From Lachnospiraceae bacterium (GTDB lineage: Bacteria > Bacillota > Clostridia > Lachnospirales > Lachnospiraceae): DNA of 64,000 nt. Numbering within the stretch: the stretch's first letter is position 1; the number at the start of each line of letters is the position of its first letter. The stretch covers positions 62,001 through 126,000 of the forward strand of contig SVDY01000003.1 of NCBI GenBank assembly GCA_015057665.1, in the 5' to 3' direction. This document shows positions 53,486-62,421 of the stretch, one piece after another. The notes below the pieces were generated by a model. That model made no database searches. It was given only the letters and a program-made list of their open reading frames with translations, and was not told where the DNA came from. The position numbers and the translations under genes were made by a program.

Positions 53486-54133
53486 ATGATAGATATTGTC
53501 TTTGTAACAGATTATGTATGTCCATACTGTCTGGTGGCAAAAGAGGCATTAAAGAAAGCGTTGATTGCAACTAATATAGATGCCAATATTACCTTCCATC
53601 CCATGGAGCTTACTATGGAACCGGAACCAAGAGTGGATACTTATCATGACGAAGTGAGAAAAGCAAAGTATCAGGTTCTTGTAGAACCTTGCAAAAAGCT
53701 GGGTATTGATATGAAGCTTCCTCCAAATGTTGTGCCTCGTCCATATACAAGACTTGCCTATGAAGGACTGCATTTTGCTGCAAGCAAGGGAAAGGCAGAA
53801 GCCTATAACGACTTAATGTACAATGCCTATTTTATCGACGAAAAAGACATAGGAGATATTGATGTGTTAGTCTCACTGGCAGAAAGCGTGGGACTTAATG
53901 GAGCAGAGTACAGGGAAGCACTTGAAACCGGAAAATACAGAATTCTTCAGGAAAACCTTTCCTACTATGCAAGAAACAAGCTGAAACCAAAAGGAATTCC
54001 GGCTATCTATATTGATGGAAAGAAGGTGACGCTTTCCGATTATAGTGTGGAAGAAATGATGGGGATCCTTCTTCACAAGACGCAGGGTGAAAATGCTGTT
54101 GGAATGAGCTGCGGCATTGACGGGTGCTGTTAA
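53486..54133 (+). CDS. DsbA/FrnE-like thiol oxidoreductase
   Basis: 215 residues from the ATG at 53486 (AAAGG upstream). The DsbA-type thioredoxin fold with inserted helical domain is seen in DIVFVTDYVCPYCLVAKEAL, with active site CPYC, and in GIPAIYIDGKK carrying the cis-proline. There is no signal peptide, so it acts in the cytosol, like FrnE or 2-hydroxychromene-2-carboxylate isomerase relatives. It ends in a cysteine cluster, SCGIDGCC, which could bind metal or form a second redox pair. It is followed by a strong terminator. Confidence 0.85.
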   Translation: MIDIVFVTDYVCPYCLVAKEALKKALIATNIDANITFHPMELTMEPEPRVDTYHDEVRKAKYQVLVEPCKKLGIDMKLPPNVVPRPYTRLAYEGLHFAASKGKAEAYNDLMYNAYFIDEKDIGDIDVLVSLAESVGLNGAEYREALETGKYRILQENLSYYARNKLKPKGIPAIYIDGKKVTLSDYSVEEMMGILLHKTQGENAVGMSCGIDGCC

Positions 54134-54171
54134 CAGAAAAACTGATTGGGAAAATAGAATAGAAAAATAGA

Positions 54172-54210
54172 GATGGGCTGCATCTGAGAGATCAGAGGCA
54201 GCCCATTTTT
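54172..54210 (+). terminator. Terminator after the DsbA-like gene
   Basis: ATGGGCTGC pairs with GCAGCCCAT and is followed by TTTTT. Confidence 0.9.
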
Positions 54211-54247
54211 AATATCCCCATTTCGTGGACAGAGGTTAGATTCTCTT

Positions 54248-54907
54248 TTAGATTACTTTCTGTCCATTGATCGTGAGTTTGAATTGGCAGTTCAGCTTCT
54301 CAGCTGCTTTTCTGCAGAGTACCATTCGTCCTAAAAAGATTTCAAAGTAATCCATAACGGAACAGACGGTGGTGTCAAGCTTCAGTCGAAGTTCAATAAT
54401 CTTCTTGTCGATAACACTGACTTTACTTTCTTTTACTGCATAGTTCACTCTGTCGTGAATGTCAAAGGAAGCGATATCTGTATTTCTTACCCGCGTAAAA
54501 CGTACGTCGCTTTTGTCTGCAATCATGAGGGCTGCCGCAACAGAGTTGACAGGAAAGGCGGATTTTTCATCGTGATTTCCGATGGCAGTAATGATTGTGG
54601 CGGTCTCTTCCGGATCCATATTAAGTTTGTCTAAAATGCGGAATGCCATAACTGCACCCGTGTGGCCGTGATCATTGCGGTTTACAACATTTCCGATGTC
54701 GTGAAGATAACCGGCAATGCTCGCCAGTTCCTGGTCTCTGTCAGAGTAATCAAGCTCATCAAGAATCTCGCTGGCAATCTGGGCTACTCTTGTCACATGG
54801 GCAAAGCTGTGTTCCGTAAAACCCATGGCACTTAAAGATTCGTCCGCTTTTTTAATATAAGTTTTGATTTCGTCGTTTTTTCGAATATCTTCGTATGTTA
54901 AATGCAA
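54248..54907 (-). CDS. HD-domain phosphohydrolase
   Basis: 219 residues. It uses a TTG start (54905-54907) nine bases after AGGAGA; no closer ATG fits. HD superfamily metal ligands: HSFAHVTRVAQIA, YLHDIGNVVNRNDHGHTGA and IGNHDEKSAF, followed by MIADKSDVRF. Such enzymes cleave phosphomonoesters or phosphodiesters of nucleotides in the cytosol. The substrate is not visible. It stands alone on the minus strand, convergent with the DsbA-like gene. Confidence 0.82.
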   Translation of the reverse strand: MHLTYEDIRKNDEIKTYIKKADESLSAMGFTEHSFAHVTRVAQIASEILDELDYSDRDQELASIAGYLHDIGNVVNRNDHGHTGAVMAFRILDKLNMDPEETATIITAIGNHDEKSAFPVNSVAAALMIADKSDVRFTRVRNTDIASFDIHDRVNYAVKESKVSVIDKKIIELRLKLDTTVCSVMDYFEIFLGRMVLCRKAAEKLNCQFKLTINGQKVI

Positions 54908-55075
54908 AATAGTATTCTCCTAATCTAATTGGATTTTGTTTTCTATTGAAAAATTATACTGGGGATGAAAGAATCTGTCCAGAGTATTTTGAGTCTCTTA
55001 TTCGGAGTTGGTTGTGCAAATTTTTGTACAGCTATCTTGTTATACTAAAACCATAGAAAACAGGAAGGCGTAATA

Positions 55076-55171
55076 ATGTTTGAGATACTATTTGAAATAA
55101 TGTTTGAGATACTATTTCAGATATGGTTTTTAATACAGGAGGTACAGTATGAAAGGTTATGTAATTGCTAA
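55076..55171 (+). CDS. Tiny hydrophobic ORF with an eight-residue repeat
   Basis: 31 codons. MFEILFEI is followed by MFEILFQI and WFLIQEV: a 24-base unit (55074-55097) repeated in tandem (55098-55121). GGAAGG is seven bases before the ATG and an extended -10 box (TGT-TATACT, 55038-55046) lies upstream. It overlaps the next tiny ORF in another frame and contains that ORF's AGGAGG. It could be a leader peptide, a membrane-active peptide, or noise. Confidence 0.4.
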   Translation: MFEILFEIMFEILFQIWFLIQEVQYERLCNC

Positions 55172-55250
55172 CGGTTATATGGGATATGTGAATGGAAGCT
55201 ATTTATTATTTGCAAGCGAATCCGATTACAGAGAGTATATGGAAGATTAA
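55149..55250 (+). CDS. 33-residue small protein
   Basis: A 33-codon frame preceded by a perfect AGGAGG seven bases before its ATG. It reads MKGYVIANGYMGYVNGSYLL and then FASESDYREYMED. The G-Y-M-G-x-V-x-G-x-Y pattern with an acidic, tyrosine-rich end looks like a compact beta hairpin plus short helix. I have the impression of similar tiny proteins in other Lachnospiraceae, which is unverified. It lies between the HD gene and the promoter of the WYL operon, with a CTATGAAA/TTTTCATAG hairpin 50 bases downstream. Confidence 0.6.
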   Translation: MKGYVIANGYMGYVNGSYLLFASESDYREYMED

Positions 55251-55336
55251 AAGTTTTTATGCTGTTTGTGCCTATGTAAGATTTGTGTTTTCATACTTTT
55301 TTTCTATGAAAGATTGTTTTTCATAGTTACCATAAT

Positions 55337-55365
55337 TTGCAATCCGATTCTTAAGAGAGTATAAT
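55337..55365 (+). promoter_or_regulatory. Promoter of the WYL-MFS-peptidase operon
   Basis: TTGCAA (55337-55342), 17-nt spacer, perfect TATAAT (55360-55365). Confidence 0.85.
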
Positions 55366-55428
55366 AACAACAGATAAAAGCAGGAGCAGGCTTTGACTTA
55401 CTATACTTTCAGATGAAGGATGTAGATT

Positions 55429-56415
55429 ATGGCAGCGAACGACCAGAAGTTACGAACACTATATCTGATGCAGATTTTATTAGAAGAGACAGACGAATCC
55501 CACATTCTGAATGCATCAGAGCTGATTGGCAGATTAAAAGTAAAATACAACATGGAAGCAGACCGCCGCACGGTCTATGGCGACATTGATGTACTGGAGA
55601 GATTTGGTTTAAGCATAACACAGTTGAAGGGTAAGAATCCGGGATATTATGTGGACAGCCGTGATTTTGAATTGGCAGAACTTAAGCTGCTGGTGGATGC
55701 GGTCCAGTCTTCCAAGTTTATTACAGAGAAGAAGACGAGGGAGTTGATCCGCAAGCTGGAGACCCTTTGCAGCAGGCAGGAAGCGGAGCAGCTTTCCAGA
55801 GAAGTGCTTCTTTATAATCGTCCGAAGACGAAGAACGAGACAATTTATTATAACGTAGACAATATTCATTCAGCCATGGCCGGCAACAGGCAGATTACAT
55901 TTCAATATGCCGAATGGACAACAAAAGCAGAACTCCGGCCGAAGAAGAATGGAGCGTTTTATGTAGTAAGCCCATGGAGACTGACCTGGGACAATGAGAA
56001 TTATTACCTGATTGCCTATGATGAGGAGGCGGGTAAGATTAAACATTACCGGGTGGATAAGATGCAAAAGATGCAGATTCTTGAAACGGAACGAAAGGGA
56101 GAAGATGCATTTGAAGCGGTGAACCTGACGGCTTTTGCCAAGAAGACTTTTGGTATGTTTGGCGGTAAGGACAGGGAAGTGACTCTTTTATGCAGGAATG
56201 AACTGGCAGGGGTTGTTATTGACCGGTTTGGTCAGGATATCTGGATGATTCCCGAAGGACCAGAACATTTTAAAGCGAAAGTGATGGTGACCATCAGTCC
56301 GCAGTTTTTTGGCTGGGTCACTGGAATCGGCGGTAAGATGAAGATTGCAGAGCCCTCTGATGTACAGGCGGAATACAGAGAATACATTAGAGGTATTATA
56401 GGTTTATATGAATAG
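55429..56415 (+). CDS. WYL-domain transcriptional regulator
   Basis: 328 residues. An N-terminal winged helix (RTLYLMQILLEETDESHILN, then ADRRTVYGDIDVLERFG) precedes a WYL ligand-sensing domain (~135-240; AFYVVSPWRLTWDNENYYLI is the W-Y-L core) and a WCX-type C-terminal region. Such proteins often bind nucleic acids or nucleotides and regulate adjacent genes. Here it heads a three-gene operon with an MFS exporter and a prolyl aminopeptidase, 9 and 17 bases apart, so those are its probable targets. Confidence 0.88.
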   Translation: MAANDQKLRTLYLMQILLEETDESHILNASELIGRLKVKYNMEADRRTVYGDIDVLERFGLSITQLKGKNPGYYVDSRDFELAELKLLVDAVQSSKFITEKKTRELIRKLETLCSRQEAEQLSREVLLYNRPKTKNETIYYNVDNIHSAMAGNRQITFQYAEWTTKAELRPKKNGAFYVVSPWRLTWDNENYYLIAYDEEAGKIKHYRVDKMQKMQILETERKGEDAFEAVNLTAFAKKTFGMFGGKDREVTLLCRNELAGVVIDRFGQDIWMIPEGPEHFKAKVMVTISPQFFGWVTGIGGKMKIAEPSDVQAEYREYIRGIIGLYE

Positions 56416-56424
56416 GAGGAACAG

Positions 56425-57657
56425 ATGAAACGCATATTTGGAATGTATGGTGGTCTCAGGAAGGAGATTTATATCATCTGTTTCGGACGGCTTGTAACAT
56501 CTATGGGCGGACTTGTCTGGCCCATGCTTACCCTTATTTTAAAGAGCAAACTAGGATTTAATGCAGAAGAAGTAGCCTTGTGGTTTCTTCTTTTTGGCGT
56601 GTTTCAGATTCCGTTTAATTATATTGGCGGCCGATTGACAGACAGGTATAATAAGAGGAACCTGATTTTGATTTTTGATTTCATATCAGTGGTATTATAT
56701 TGTACAACAGCGGTGCTTCCTCTTACGACAGGAAGTCTGTGGATTTATTTTATCGGATCCTTGTTCCAGCATATGGAATGGCCGGCCTATGATGCGTTGA
56801 TTGCGGAGATGACCAGTGACCATGACAGAGAGAAGGCCTATTCTCTTCAGTATCTGGCAGCGAATCTAGGGGTTGTGTTTGCGCCGACCCTGGGTGGACT
56901 TTTGTTTCAGAATTATCTGTGGCTGTCATTTCTCATCTGCGGTATGGCTGTGTTTTCTTCCACCGTGCTGATTTTCTTCTTTATTCCAAAGAACGTGGAA
57001 GCGGCAGTTAATCACAATACATACGAGAATAGAGAAGAGGGAAGTCTGTTTAAGATTCTGAAAGGGCGGAGCATACTGATTTTTTATACCTTGATCTGCT
57101 GCATTTCCATTACCCTTTACAATCAGTTCAATTATCTTCTGCCTATTCAGATGGATGAGATTTTTTTGGAGCAAGGTGCCGTGTTCTTTGGAATGCTGAC
57201 CAGTGTGAACGGTCTTGTTGTCATTAGCTGTACTCCGATCCTCACCCAGTGGACACTGAGATGGTGTGATTTGGACCGGATTATATGGGGAGTTTTATTG
57301 CAGATTGCAGCCCTTTGCTCTTATTATTTTTATTATGACGGAATTGGATTTTATATTGTATCCATGGTGATATTTACCATTGGAGAGGTGCTGAACACTC
57401 TGGGAGCCCATCCTTACTTATCCAAAAGGGTTCCGGCATCCCATCGAGGGCGAATCATATCCATTCACAACATCTGTACTTCCACAGTTTCTTCTTTTGG
57501 GAATACTATTGTGGGAAGAATTATTGTTTTGTATACTTTCAGAGAAGGATGGATTTTCGTTTTTGTTGTGGGAAGCTTGTTGATGAGCCTCTTTGTTTTA
57601 TACCGTGGAATGGATAGGAAACGGTTTGAACTGTTGTACCATAGAATAATAAATTAA
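56425..57657 (+). CDS. MFS transporter
   Basis: 410 residues with about 12 membrane segments. MFS motif A appears after the second segment as GGRLTDRYNKRNLI, and the halves are joined by a charged loop (NVEAAVNHNTYENREEGS). The general drug/peptide exporter type is likely. AGGAGG lies before the ATG. The peptidase gene next to it suggests a peptide or amino-acid related substrate, which is inference. Confidence 0.87.
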   Translation: MKRIFGMYGGLRKEIYIICFGRLVTSMGGLVWPMLTLILKSKLGFNAEEVALWFLLFGVFQIPFNYIGGRLTDRYNKRNLILIFDFISVVLYCTTAVLPLTTGSLWIYFIGSLFQHMEWPAYDALIAEMTSDHDREKAYSLQYLAANLGVVFAPTLGGLLFQNYLWLSFLICGMAVFSSTVLIFFFIPKNVEAAVNHNTYENREEGSLFKILKGRSILIFYTLICCISITLYNQFNYLLPIQMDEIFLEQGAVFFGMLTSVNGLVVISCTPILTQWTLRWCDLDRIIWGVLLQIAALCSYYFYYDGIGFYIVSMVIFTIGEVLNTLGAHPYLSKRVPASHRGRIISIHNICTSTVSSFGNTIVGRIIVLYTFREGWIFVFVVGSLLMSLFVLYRGMDRKRFELLYHRIIN

Positions 57658-57674
57658 GAAATGGAGAGATACCT

Positions 57675-58559
57675 ATGAAGATAATAGAAGGCTATATGCC
57701 GTTCCTGGGCTATCAGACTTATTACCGTATCGTCGGAGAGAATACGGGCACTAAGGCCCCTCTTGTTTTACTCCACGGAGGACCGGGATCTACCCATAAT
57801 TACTTCGAAGTTCTTGACCGGCTGGCTGAAGAAGACGGACGTCAGCTCATTATGTATGACCAGATCGGTTGCGGCGAATCCTATGTGGACAATCGACCGG
57901 ATCTGTGGAATGGAAAAGTATGGGCAGAAGAACTGATCGCTTTAAGAAAGTATTTAGGAATTGAAGAATGCCATCTTCTCGGACAGTCATGGGGCGGCAT
58001 GCTTCTTCTTGATTATATCTGTAATTATAAACCGAAAGGAATTAAGAGCATGATTTTGTCCAGTACTCTTCCGGCATCCTGGATGTGGGGAAAGGAACAG
58101 GCAAGAATGATCCGTTTTCTGCCAGAGCATATGCAGGAAGCAATTGAACGGGCAACCAGAACGGGAGATTATAGTGATCCGGTCTATCAGGAAGCAGAGG
58201 CAGAGTATATGCTCCGCCATTGTGGCGGACCTGCGTCCGAAGAGGATCCGGAATGTCTCAGGCGTCCAAGAAGAACAGGAAGGGAATCCTATCTTGTGGG
58301 ATGGGGACCAAATGAGTTCACCCCTCTTGGAACTTTGAAAGACTACGATGTGACAAGTCAGTTAAAGTATATCAAAGAGCCTGCTCTTGTTATCAGCGGA
58401 GGCAACGATCTTTGTACTCCCGCAATCGCCAAATATATGTATGACCACATTCCGAATTCCCAGTGGGAACTTTTCTCCGATTGTAGACATTCCTGTTTTG
58501 TGGAGGATACAGACAGATATGTGGAATTATTAAAAGAATGGCTCAATAAATGTGAATAA
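57675..58559 (+). CDS. Proline iminopeptidase-family alpha/beta hydrolase
   Basis: 294 residues, typical for S33 prolyl aminopeptidases. Oxyanion HGGPG, nucleophile Ser in LLGQSWGGML, the Asp in LVISGGNDLCTPA and the His in CRHSCFVED complete the triad. It should release N-terminal proline or other residues from short peptides in the cytosol; tripeptide aminopeptidase is a close alternative. Last gene of the WYL operon. No signal peptide. Confidence 0.87.
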   Translation: MKIIEGYMPFLGYQTYYRIVGENTGTKAPLVLLHGGPGSTHNYFEVLDRLAEEDGRQLIMYDQIGCGESYVDNRPDLWNGKVWAEELIALRKYLGIEECHLLGQSWGGMLLLDYICNYKPKGIKSMILSSTLPASWMWGKEQARMIRFLPEHMQEAIERATRTGDYSDPVYQEAEAEYMLRHCGGPASEEDPECLRRPRRTGRESYLVGWGPNEFTPLGTLKDYDVTSQLKYIKEPALVISGGNDLCTPAIAKYMYDHIPNSQWELFSDCRHSCFVEDTDRYVELLKEWLNKCE

Positions 58560-58655
58560 TCATGTGAATGATTCTGTGAATGTTATAAGAAAAATCGGTT
58601 TTTCTATCGGAAACCGGGACAAATGACGAATGTGAAAGAAAGAGAGGAAACAAAT

Positions 58656-61139
58656 ATGGCAGTAAACAGACCACGCGGCCGGCAGAAAAATGTGACCGGT
58701 TCAGGGAAAGGCGTAAAACGCCGCGGATCCGGCCTTGGTACCGGTCCGGTAGGTTCATCCGGAGGCTATAGCGGCCGCCCGGGAAGAAAATCTGCGGGAG
58801 GCGGCTTTGGAAATTCCGGGAGCTCCAACAGTCCGGGAGGTTCCAATGGCACAGGAAGCGGTCCGAGAATGACCCGTTCCGGTGGAGGATGTTCTAAGAT
58901 TCTCATTTTGATTGTCTTCCTGCTTGTGGCAGGCGGTGGAGGAATCGGAAGCCTGTTTTCCGGAGGCGGGTCCGGGGAAGGCCTTTTCACCGGAGGCGGA
59001 CTGGGAGATCTTATTTTATCTGAGAACAGCAATCAGAATGATCAGTATGGGGATTTGACTACGCTTTTAGGAAGCCTTGGAGGAGGAAGCATTTCTAGCG
59101 GATGGGACAATGGAAGCAATGCAGGTTCTCTTGACACATCCGTAGACAGCAGTGCACGAGATAAATATACTGAGATTCGTGGAAATGGCAGGGATGAAGT
59201 GACTCTTATGGTCTACCTTTGCGGAACGGACTTAGAATCCAGAAGCAAGATGGCAACATCTGATCTTCAGGAGATGATAGGTGCAGAACTTTCTGATAAA
59301 GTGAACCTTATTGTGTATACAGGCGGCTGTAAAGCATGGCAGAACAGTGCAGTGAGCAGTAAGACCAATCAGATCTGGCAGGTGAAGAATGACGGAATTG
59401 TGTGTTTGGAGAAAGACCTTGGAAGCAAAGCCATGACAGATCCGAATACTCTGGTATCTTTTATCAAATACTGTACGCAGAACTTTCCTGCAGACCGCAA
59501 CTCCCTTATCTTCTGGGATCATGGCGGCGGTTCTGTAAGTGGATTCGGTTATGATGAAAAATTTGCCCAGAGCGGTTCTATGAGTCTTGGAGAGATTGAT
59601 AAAGCCCTTACAGCGGCAAAGGTAAAGTTTGATTTTGTTGGTTTTGATGCATGTCTTATGGCGACGACAGAGAATGCGCTTATGCTTACAGAGCATGCGG
59701 ATTATCTTATTGCCAGTGAAGAGACAGAGCCGGGAATTGGCTGGTATTATACAGATTGGTTAACTGAACTTTCCAGGAATACATCTATGCCGACGCTTGA
59801 GATCGGTAAGAATATTATTGATGATTTCGTGGATATGTGTGGAAGAAAATGTCCGGGACAGTCTACCACCCTTTCTATTGTTGATCTGGCAGAATTAGAA
59901 GCCACCATTCCGGATGCTTTCGTGGACTTTTCAAACAGTACATATAATTTAATTCGCAACAAAGAATATGCCCAGGTATCAAATGCAAGAAGCGACGCAA
60001 GAGAATTCGGTGCAACAAGTAAGATTGATCAGGTTGATTTGGTTCACCTGGCAAAAAATATGGATACAAAGGAAGGAGATGCTTTGGCAAAAGCTCTTCT
60101 TGGTGCAGTGAAATACAACCGTACTTCCTCCAATATGACCAATTCCTATGGTCTTTCCATTTATTTTCCATACCGTAAGGCATCTTTAGTGGACGATGCT
60201 GTGGATACTTACGAACAGATTGGAATGGACGGAGAATATGCAAGATGCATTAAAGCTTTTGCAAGTATGGAAATGAGCGGTCAGGCAGCCAGCGGAGGCA
60301 CCACCACTCCGGTTCCATCTCTTATGGATATGTTCGGTGGCGGCAGCAGTTCTTATGGCAATGCAGAGATGATTGAACAGATTCTTGGATCCTTCCTTGG
60401 CGGCAATGTCAGCAGTATTTCCGGACTTTCCGGAAATAACATTGATTTCTTTAACGGAAGGGCACTTTCTGAGACGGAGACAGCAGAATATATTGCGGAA
60501 AACTCTTTCGACGGAAGTCTTCTCACATGGGAAGATACGAAGAACGGTCCTGCTATTGTCCTGCCAAAGGAACAGTGGGAGATGGTGCAGGAGCTTCATG
60601 CAAACATGTTCTACGATGATGGTGAAGGTTTTGTAGATCTTGGACTTGATAATGTCTATGATTTTGATAACAAAGGCAACCTTCTTGTGCCGGAAGAATG
60701 TACATGGCTCGCAATCAATGAACAGCCGGTGGCATATTATCATGAAGCTACTGTAGATGACGGTGTAAATTACAGCATTATGGGACGTGTACCTGTCCTT
60801 TATAATGGAGAACGGGCAGAGTTGATTCTTGAATTTACAGATGCGGATCCGTATGGAAGTGTTGTTGGTGTGCGAAGAGTTTATGTTGAAGGCGAGACAG
60901 CCACAGTTGCAAAGACCATGGGCACTGTACAGGACGGCGACGTGATTGACTTTATCTGCGATTACTACAGCTATGATGGAGAATACCTTGACAGCTATAT
61001 GTTAGGTGACCAGCTTATTGTTGACGGCGAATTAGAGATCAGTGATGTGTATGTGGATGCAGATGCGGCGAATTTATGTTATCGCTTTACAGATCTTTAT
61101 AATCAGGCATACTGGACAGAACCGGCACCATTAAACTAA
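58656..61139 (+). CDS. Membrane-anchored clostripain-family (C11) cysteine peptidase
   Basis: 827 residues from the ATG at 58656, eight bases after AGAGG. The first ~80 residues are basic then glycine/serine-rich (GSSGGYSGRPGRKSAGGG). One membrane segment (CSKILILIVFLLVAGGGGI) follows, giving a type II anchor. Another glycine/serine linker leads to the C11 domain (~185-550): LMVYLCGTDLESRSKMA, the catalytic His in WDHGGGSVSGFG and the Cys in GFDACLMAT. The C-terminal ~270 residues are a beta-rich region of unknown role. It probably cleaves after basic residues outside the cell. Confidence 0.88.
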   Translation: MAVNRPRGRQKNVTGSGKGVKRRGSGLGTGPVGSSGGYSGRPGRKSAGGGFGNSGSSNSPGGSNGTGSGPRMTRSGGGCSKILILIVFLLVAGGGGIGSLFSGGGSGEGLFTGGGLGDLILSENSNQNDQYGDLTTLLGSLGGGSISSGWDNGSNAGSLDTSVDSSARDKYTEIRGNGRDEVTLMVYLCGTDLESRSKMATSDLQEMIGAELSDKVNLIVYTGGCKAWQNSAVSSKTNQIWQVKNDGIVCLEKDLGSKAMTDPNTLVSFIKYCTQNFPADRNSLIFWDHGGGSVSGFGYDEKFAQSGSMSLGEIDKALTAAKVKFDFVGFDACLMATTENALMLTEHADYLIASEETEPGIGWYYTDWLTELSRNTSMPTLEIGKNIIDDFVDMCGRKCPGQSTTLSIVDLAELEATIPDAFVDFSNSTYNLIRNKEYAQVSNARSDAREFGATSKIDQVDLVHLAKNMDTKEGDALAKALLGAVKYNRTSSNMTNSYGLSIYFPYRKASLVDDAVDTYEQIGMDGEYARCIKAFASMEMSGQAASGGTTTPVPSLMDMFGGGSSSYGNAEMIEQILGSFLGGNVSSISGLSGNNIDFFNGRALSETETAEYIAENSFDGSLLTWEDTKNGPAIVLPKEQWEMVQELHANMFYDDGEGFVDLGLDNVYDFDNKGNLLVPEECTWLAINEQPVAYYHEATVDDGVNYSIMGRVPVLYNGERAELILEFTDADPYGSVVGVRRVYVEGETATVAKTMGTVQDGDVIDFICDYYSYDGEYLDSYMLGDQLIVDGELEISDVYVDADAANLCYRFTDLYNQAYWTEPAPLN

Positions 61140-61167
61140 ATACAGGAAATCACCGGTAACCGGAGAA

Positions 61168-61205
61168 GGGGAACTTTTCGATTCGATTGGAAAGTTCCTT
61201 TTTTG
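61168..61205 (+). terminator. Terminator after the clostripain-like gene
   Basis: GGAACTTT (61170-61177) pairs with AAAGTTCC (61191-61198), then TTTTTTG. The structured repeat copy 1 starts immediately after it. Confidence 0.85.
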
Positions 61206-61300
61206 TGTCAGCGACGAGCCAAAGTCCGAGCTTGCTCGAGACCTTGGCGACCGCTTACAATCCCGGAATGCGCCTTCTGGCGCTTCCGGTGATTGCTGGT
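61205..61300 (+). repeat. Structured intergenic repeat, copy 1
   Basis: Opening GACGAGCCAAA block, then hairpin A (61218-61248: GCCAA/TTGGC, GTC/GAC, CGAGC-TT-GCTCG), a GCGACC-CTTA linker, and hairpin B (61258-61295: CAATC/GATTG, CCGGAA/TTCCGG, GCGCC/GGCGC with TTCT loop). It directly follows a terminator. Confidence 0.85.
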
Positions 61301-61339
61301 CAAATGAAGAAAGGGACGTTAACAAAGTTAGTTCACTTG

Positions 61340-61379
61340 TTGACTTTAGCGCGGTAACGTGGTAGAATGATAAAGTCAA
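61340..61379 (+). promoter_or_regulatory. Promoter of the amino acid transporter with flanking inverted repeat
   Basis: TTGACT (61340-61345), 17-nt spacer, TAGAAT (61363-61368). TTGACTTTA (61340-61348) and TAAAGTCAA (61371-61379) are a perfect 9-base inverted repeat around the promoter core. The spacer holds TAACGTGGTA (61355-61364), shared with the DUF3798 leader. Confidence 0.7.
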
Positions 61380-61417
61380 AAGACATTAAGACGAAGACAA
61401 AGAAAGGAATAGACGTT

Positions 61418-62230
61418 ATGAAGAAATTATTCGCAGTTTTAATGACAATGATTATGGTATTCTCTCTTGCTGCATGCGGCGGTACAGACAACAAAGATGA
61501 CAGTGCATCTCCTAAGACTGATCTGGAATATGTAAAAGAGAAAGGAAAGTTAGTAGTTGGTATTACCGATTATGCACCGATGGATTATAAAGATGCAGAC
61601 GGCAACTGGATTGGTTTTGATGCAGATATGGCAAGAGCATTTGCAGAAAGCCTTGGTGTAGAAGTGGAATTTACTGAAATCGATTGGGATAACAAGATTT
61701 TAGAATTAGAAAGTAAAGCCATTGACTGTGTATGGAATGGTATGACACTTTCTGATGAAGTAAAAGCCGGCATGAGCACATCCAATCCATATTGTAACAA
61801 CTCTCAGATGGTAATCGTACCTGCTGACAAGGCTGCTCAGTATCAGACAATCGAAAGTCTTGCTGATCTTACATTTGCAGTAGAGTCCGGCAGCGTTGGG
61901 GAAGATGAAGTAGAAGCATTAAACCTTGCAACAACTCCAGTAAAAGATCAGGCAACAGCATTAATGGAAGTTGCTGCGGGAACATCCGATGCGGCAGTGG
62001 TAGACTCTTTAATGGCAGGTGCTATGGTTGGCGAAGGAACAAGCTATGATGATTTAACATTTACAGTAAGTTTAAATTCAGAAGAAGGAGAAGTATTTGG
62101 TGTTGGTTTCAGAAAAGATTCTGATATTACAGCAGCTCTTAACGAATTCTTCAAAACAGCTTATGCAGATGGTTCCATGATGGAATGTGCCGAAACTTAT
62201 GGCGTTCAGGCAGCAATTATTGCACAGTAG
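61418..62230 (+). CDS. Polar amino acid ABC transporter substrate-binding lipoprotein
   Basis: 270 residues from the ATG at 61418 (AAAGGAA upstream). Lipobox LAACGG. Family 3 solute-binding domain: GKLVVGITDYAPMDYKDADG, WIGFDADMARAFAESLGVEV, DCVWNGMTLSDE and FGVGFRKDSDITAALNEFF. It binds an amino acid outside the cell for import by the permease and ATPase encoded next. Whether it is glutamine, cystine or a basic amino acid cannot be decided by eye. It is separated from the permease by a terminator and a structured repeat, which may set the usual excess of binding protein. Confidence 0.92.
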   Translation: MKKLFAVLMTMIMVFSLAACGGTDNKDDSASPKTDLEYVKEKGKLVVGITDYAPMDYKDADGNWIGFDADMARAFAESLGVEVEFTEIDWDNKILELESKAIDCVWNGMTLSDEVKAGMSTSNPYCNNSQMVIVPADKAAQYQTIESLADLTFAVESGSVGEDEVEALNLATTPVKDQATALMEVAAGTSDAAVVDSLMAGAMVGEGTSYDDLTFTVSLNSEEGEVFGVGFRKDSDITAALNEFFKTAYADGSMMECAETYGVQAAIIAQ

Positions 62231-62267
62231 AAAGAATACGGCGAGCGTATTCTCCTTAAAAATAAGT

Positions 62268-62303
62268 GAAAAGCAGGGAGCGGTTTACGCTCTCTGCTTT
62301 TTG
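62268..62303 (+). terminator. Terminator between binding protein and permease genes
   Basis: AAAGCAGGGAGCG pairs with CGCTCTCTGCTTT (one wobble) and is followed by TTG. A smaller GAATACG/CGTATTC stem precedes it. Probably partial, since the permease has no obvious promoter of its own. Confidence 0.8.
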
Positions 62304-62304
62304 T

Positions 62305-62400
62305 GACAACGACGAGCCAAAATCTAAGCTTGCTTAAGACTTTGGCGACCATATGCAATCACGGAATTCATCCTCTGATGATTCCGGGATTGTGGCAGCA
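62305..62400 (+). repeat. Structured intergenic repeat, copy 2
   Basis: Same layout as copy 1: GACGAGCCAAA block, hairpin A (62316-62346, inner stem TAAGC-TT-GCTTA) and hairpin B (62356-62392, CAATC/GATTG, CGGAA/TTCCG, TCATC/GATGA). Bases differing from copy 1 change in pairs. It directly follows a terminator and ends ~20 bases before the permease start. Confidence 0.85.
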
Positions 62401-62421
62401 ACAACGAGAGAGGTTTTTTAT

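Noticed and set aside
54116-54133. TGC/TGA region as a selenocysteine site in the DsbA-like gene
   Set aside because: The gene ends with ordinary TGC codons and TAA; no in-frame TGA or SECIS-like stem is present.
55074-55121. Two 24-base tandem repeats as a CRISPR-like array
   Set aside because: Only two units, directly adjacent with no spacers, and in frame with a small ORF.
62353-62421. A longer N-terminus for the amino acid permease
   Set aside because: It would be translated from inside structured repeat copy 2, and a proper GAGAGG site precedes the ATG at 62422.
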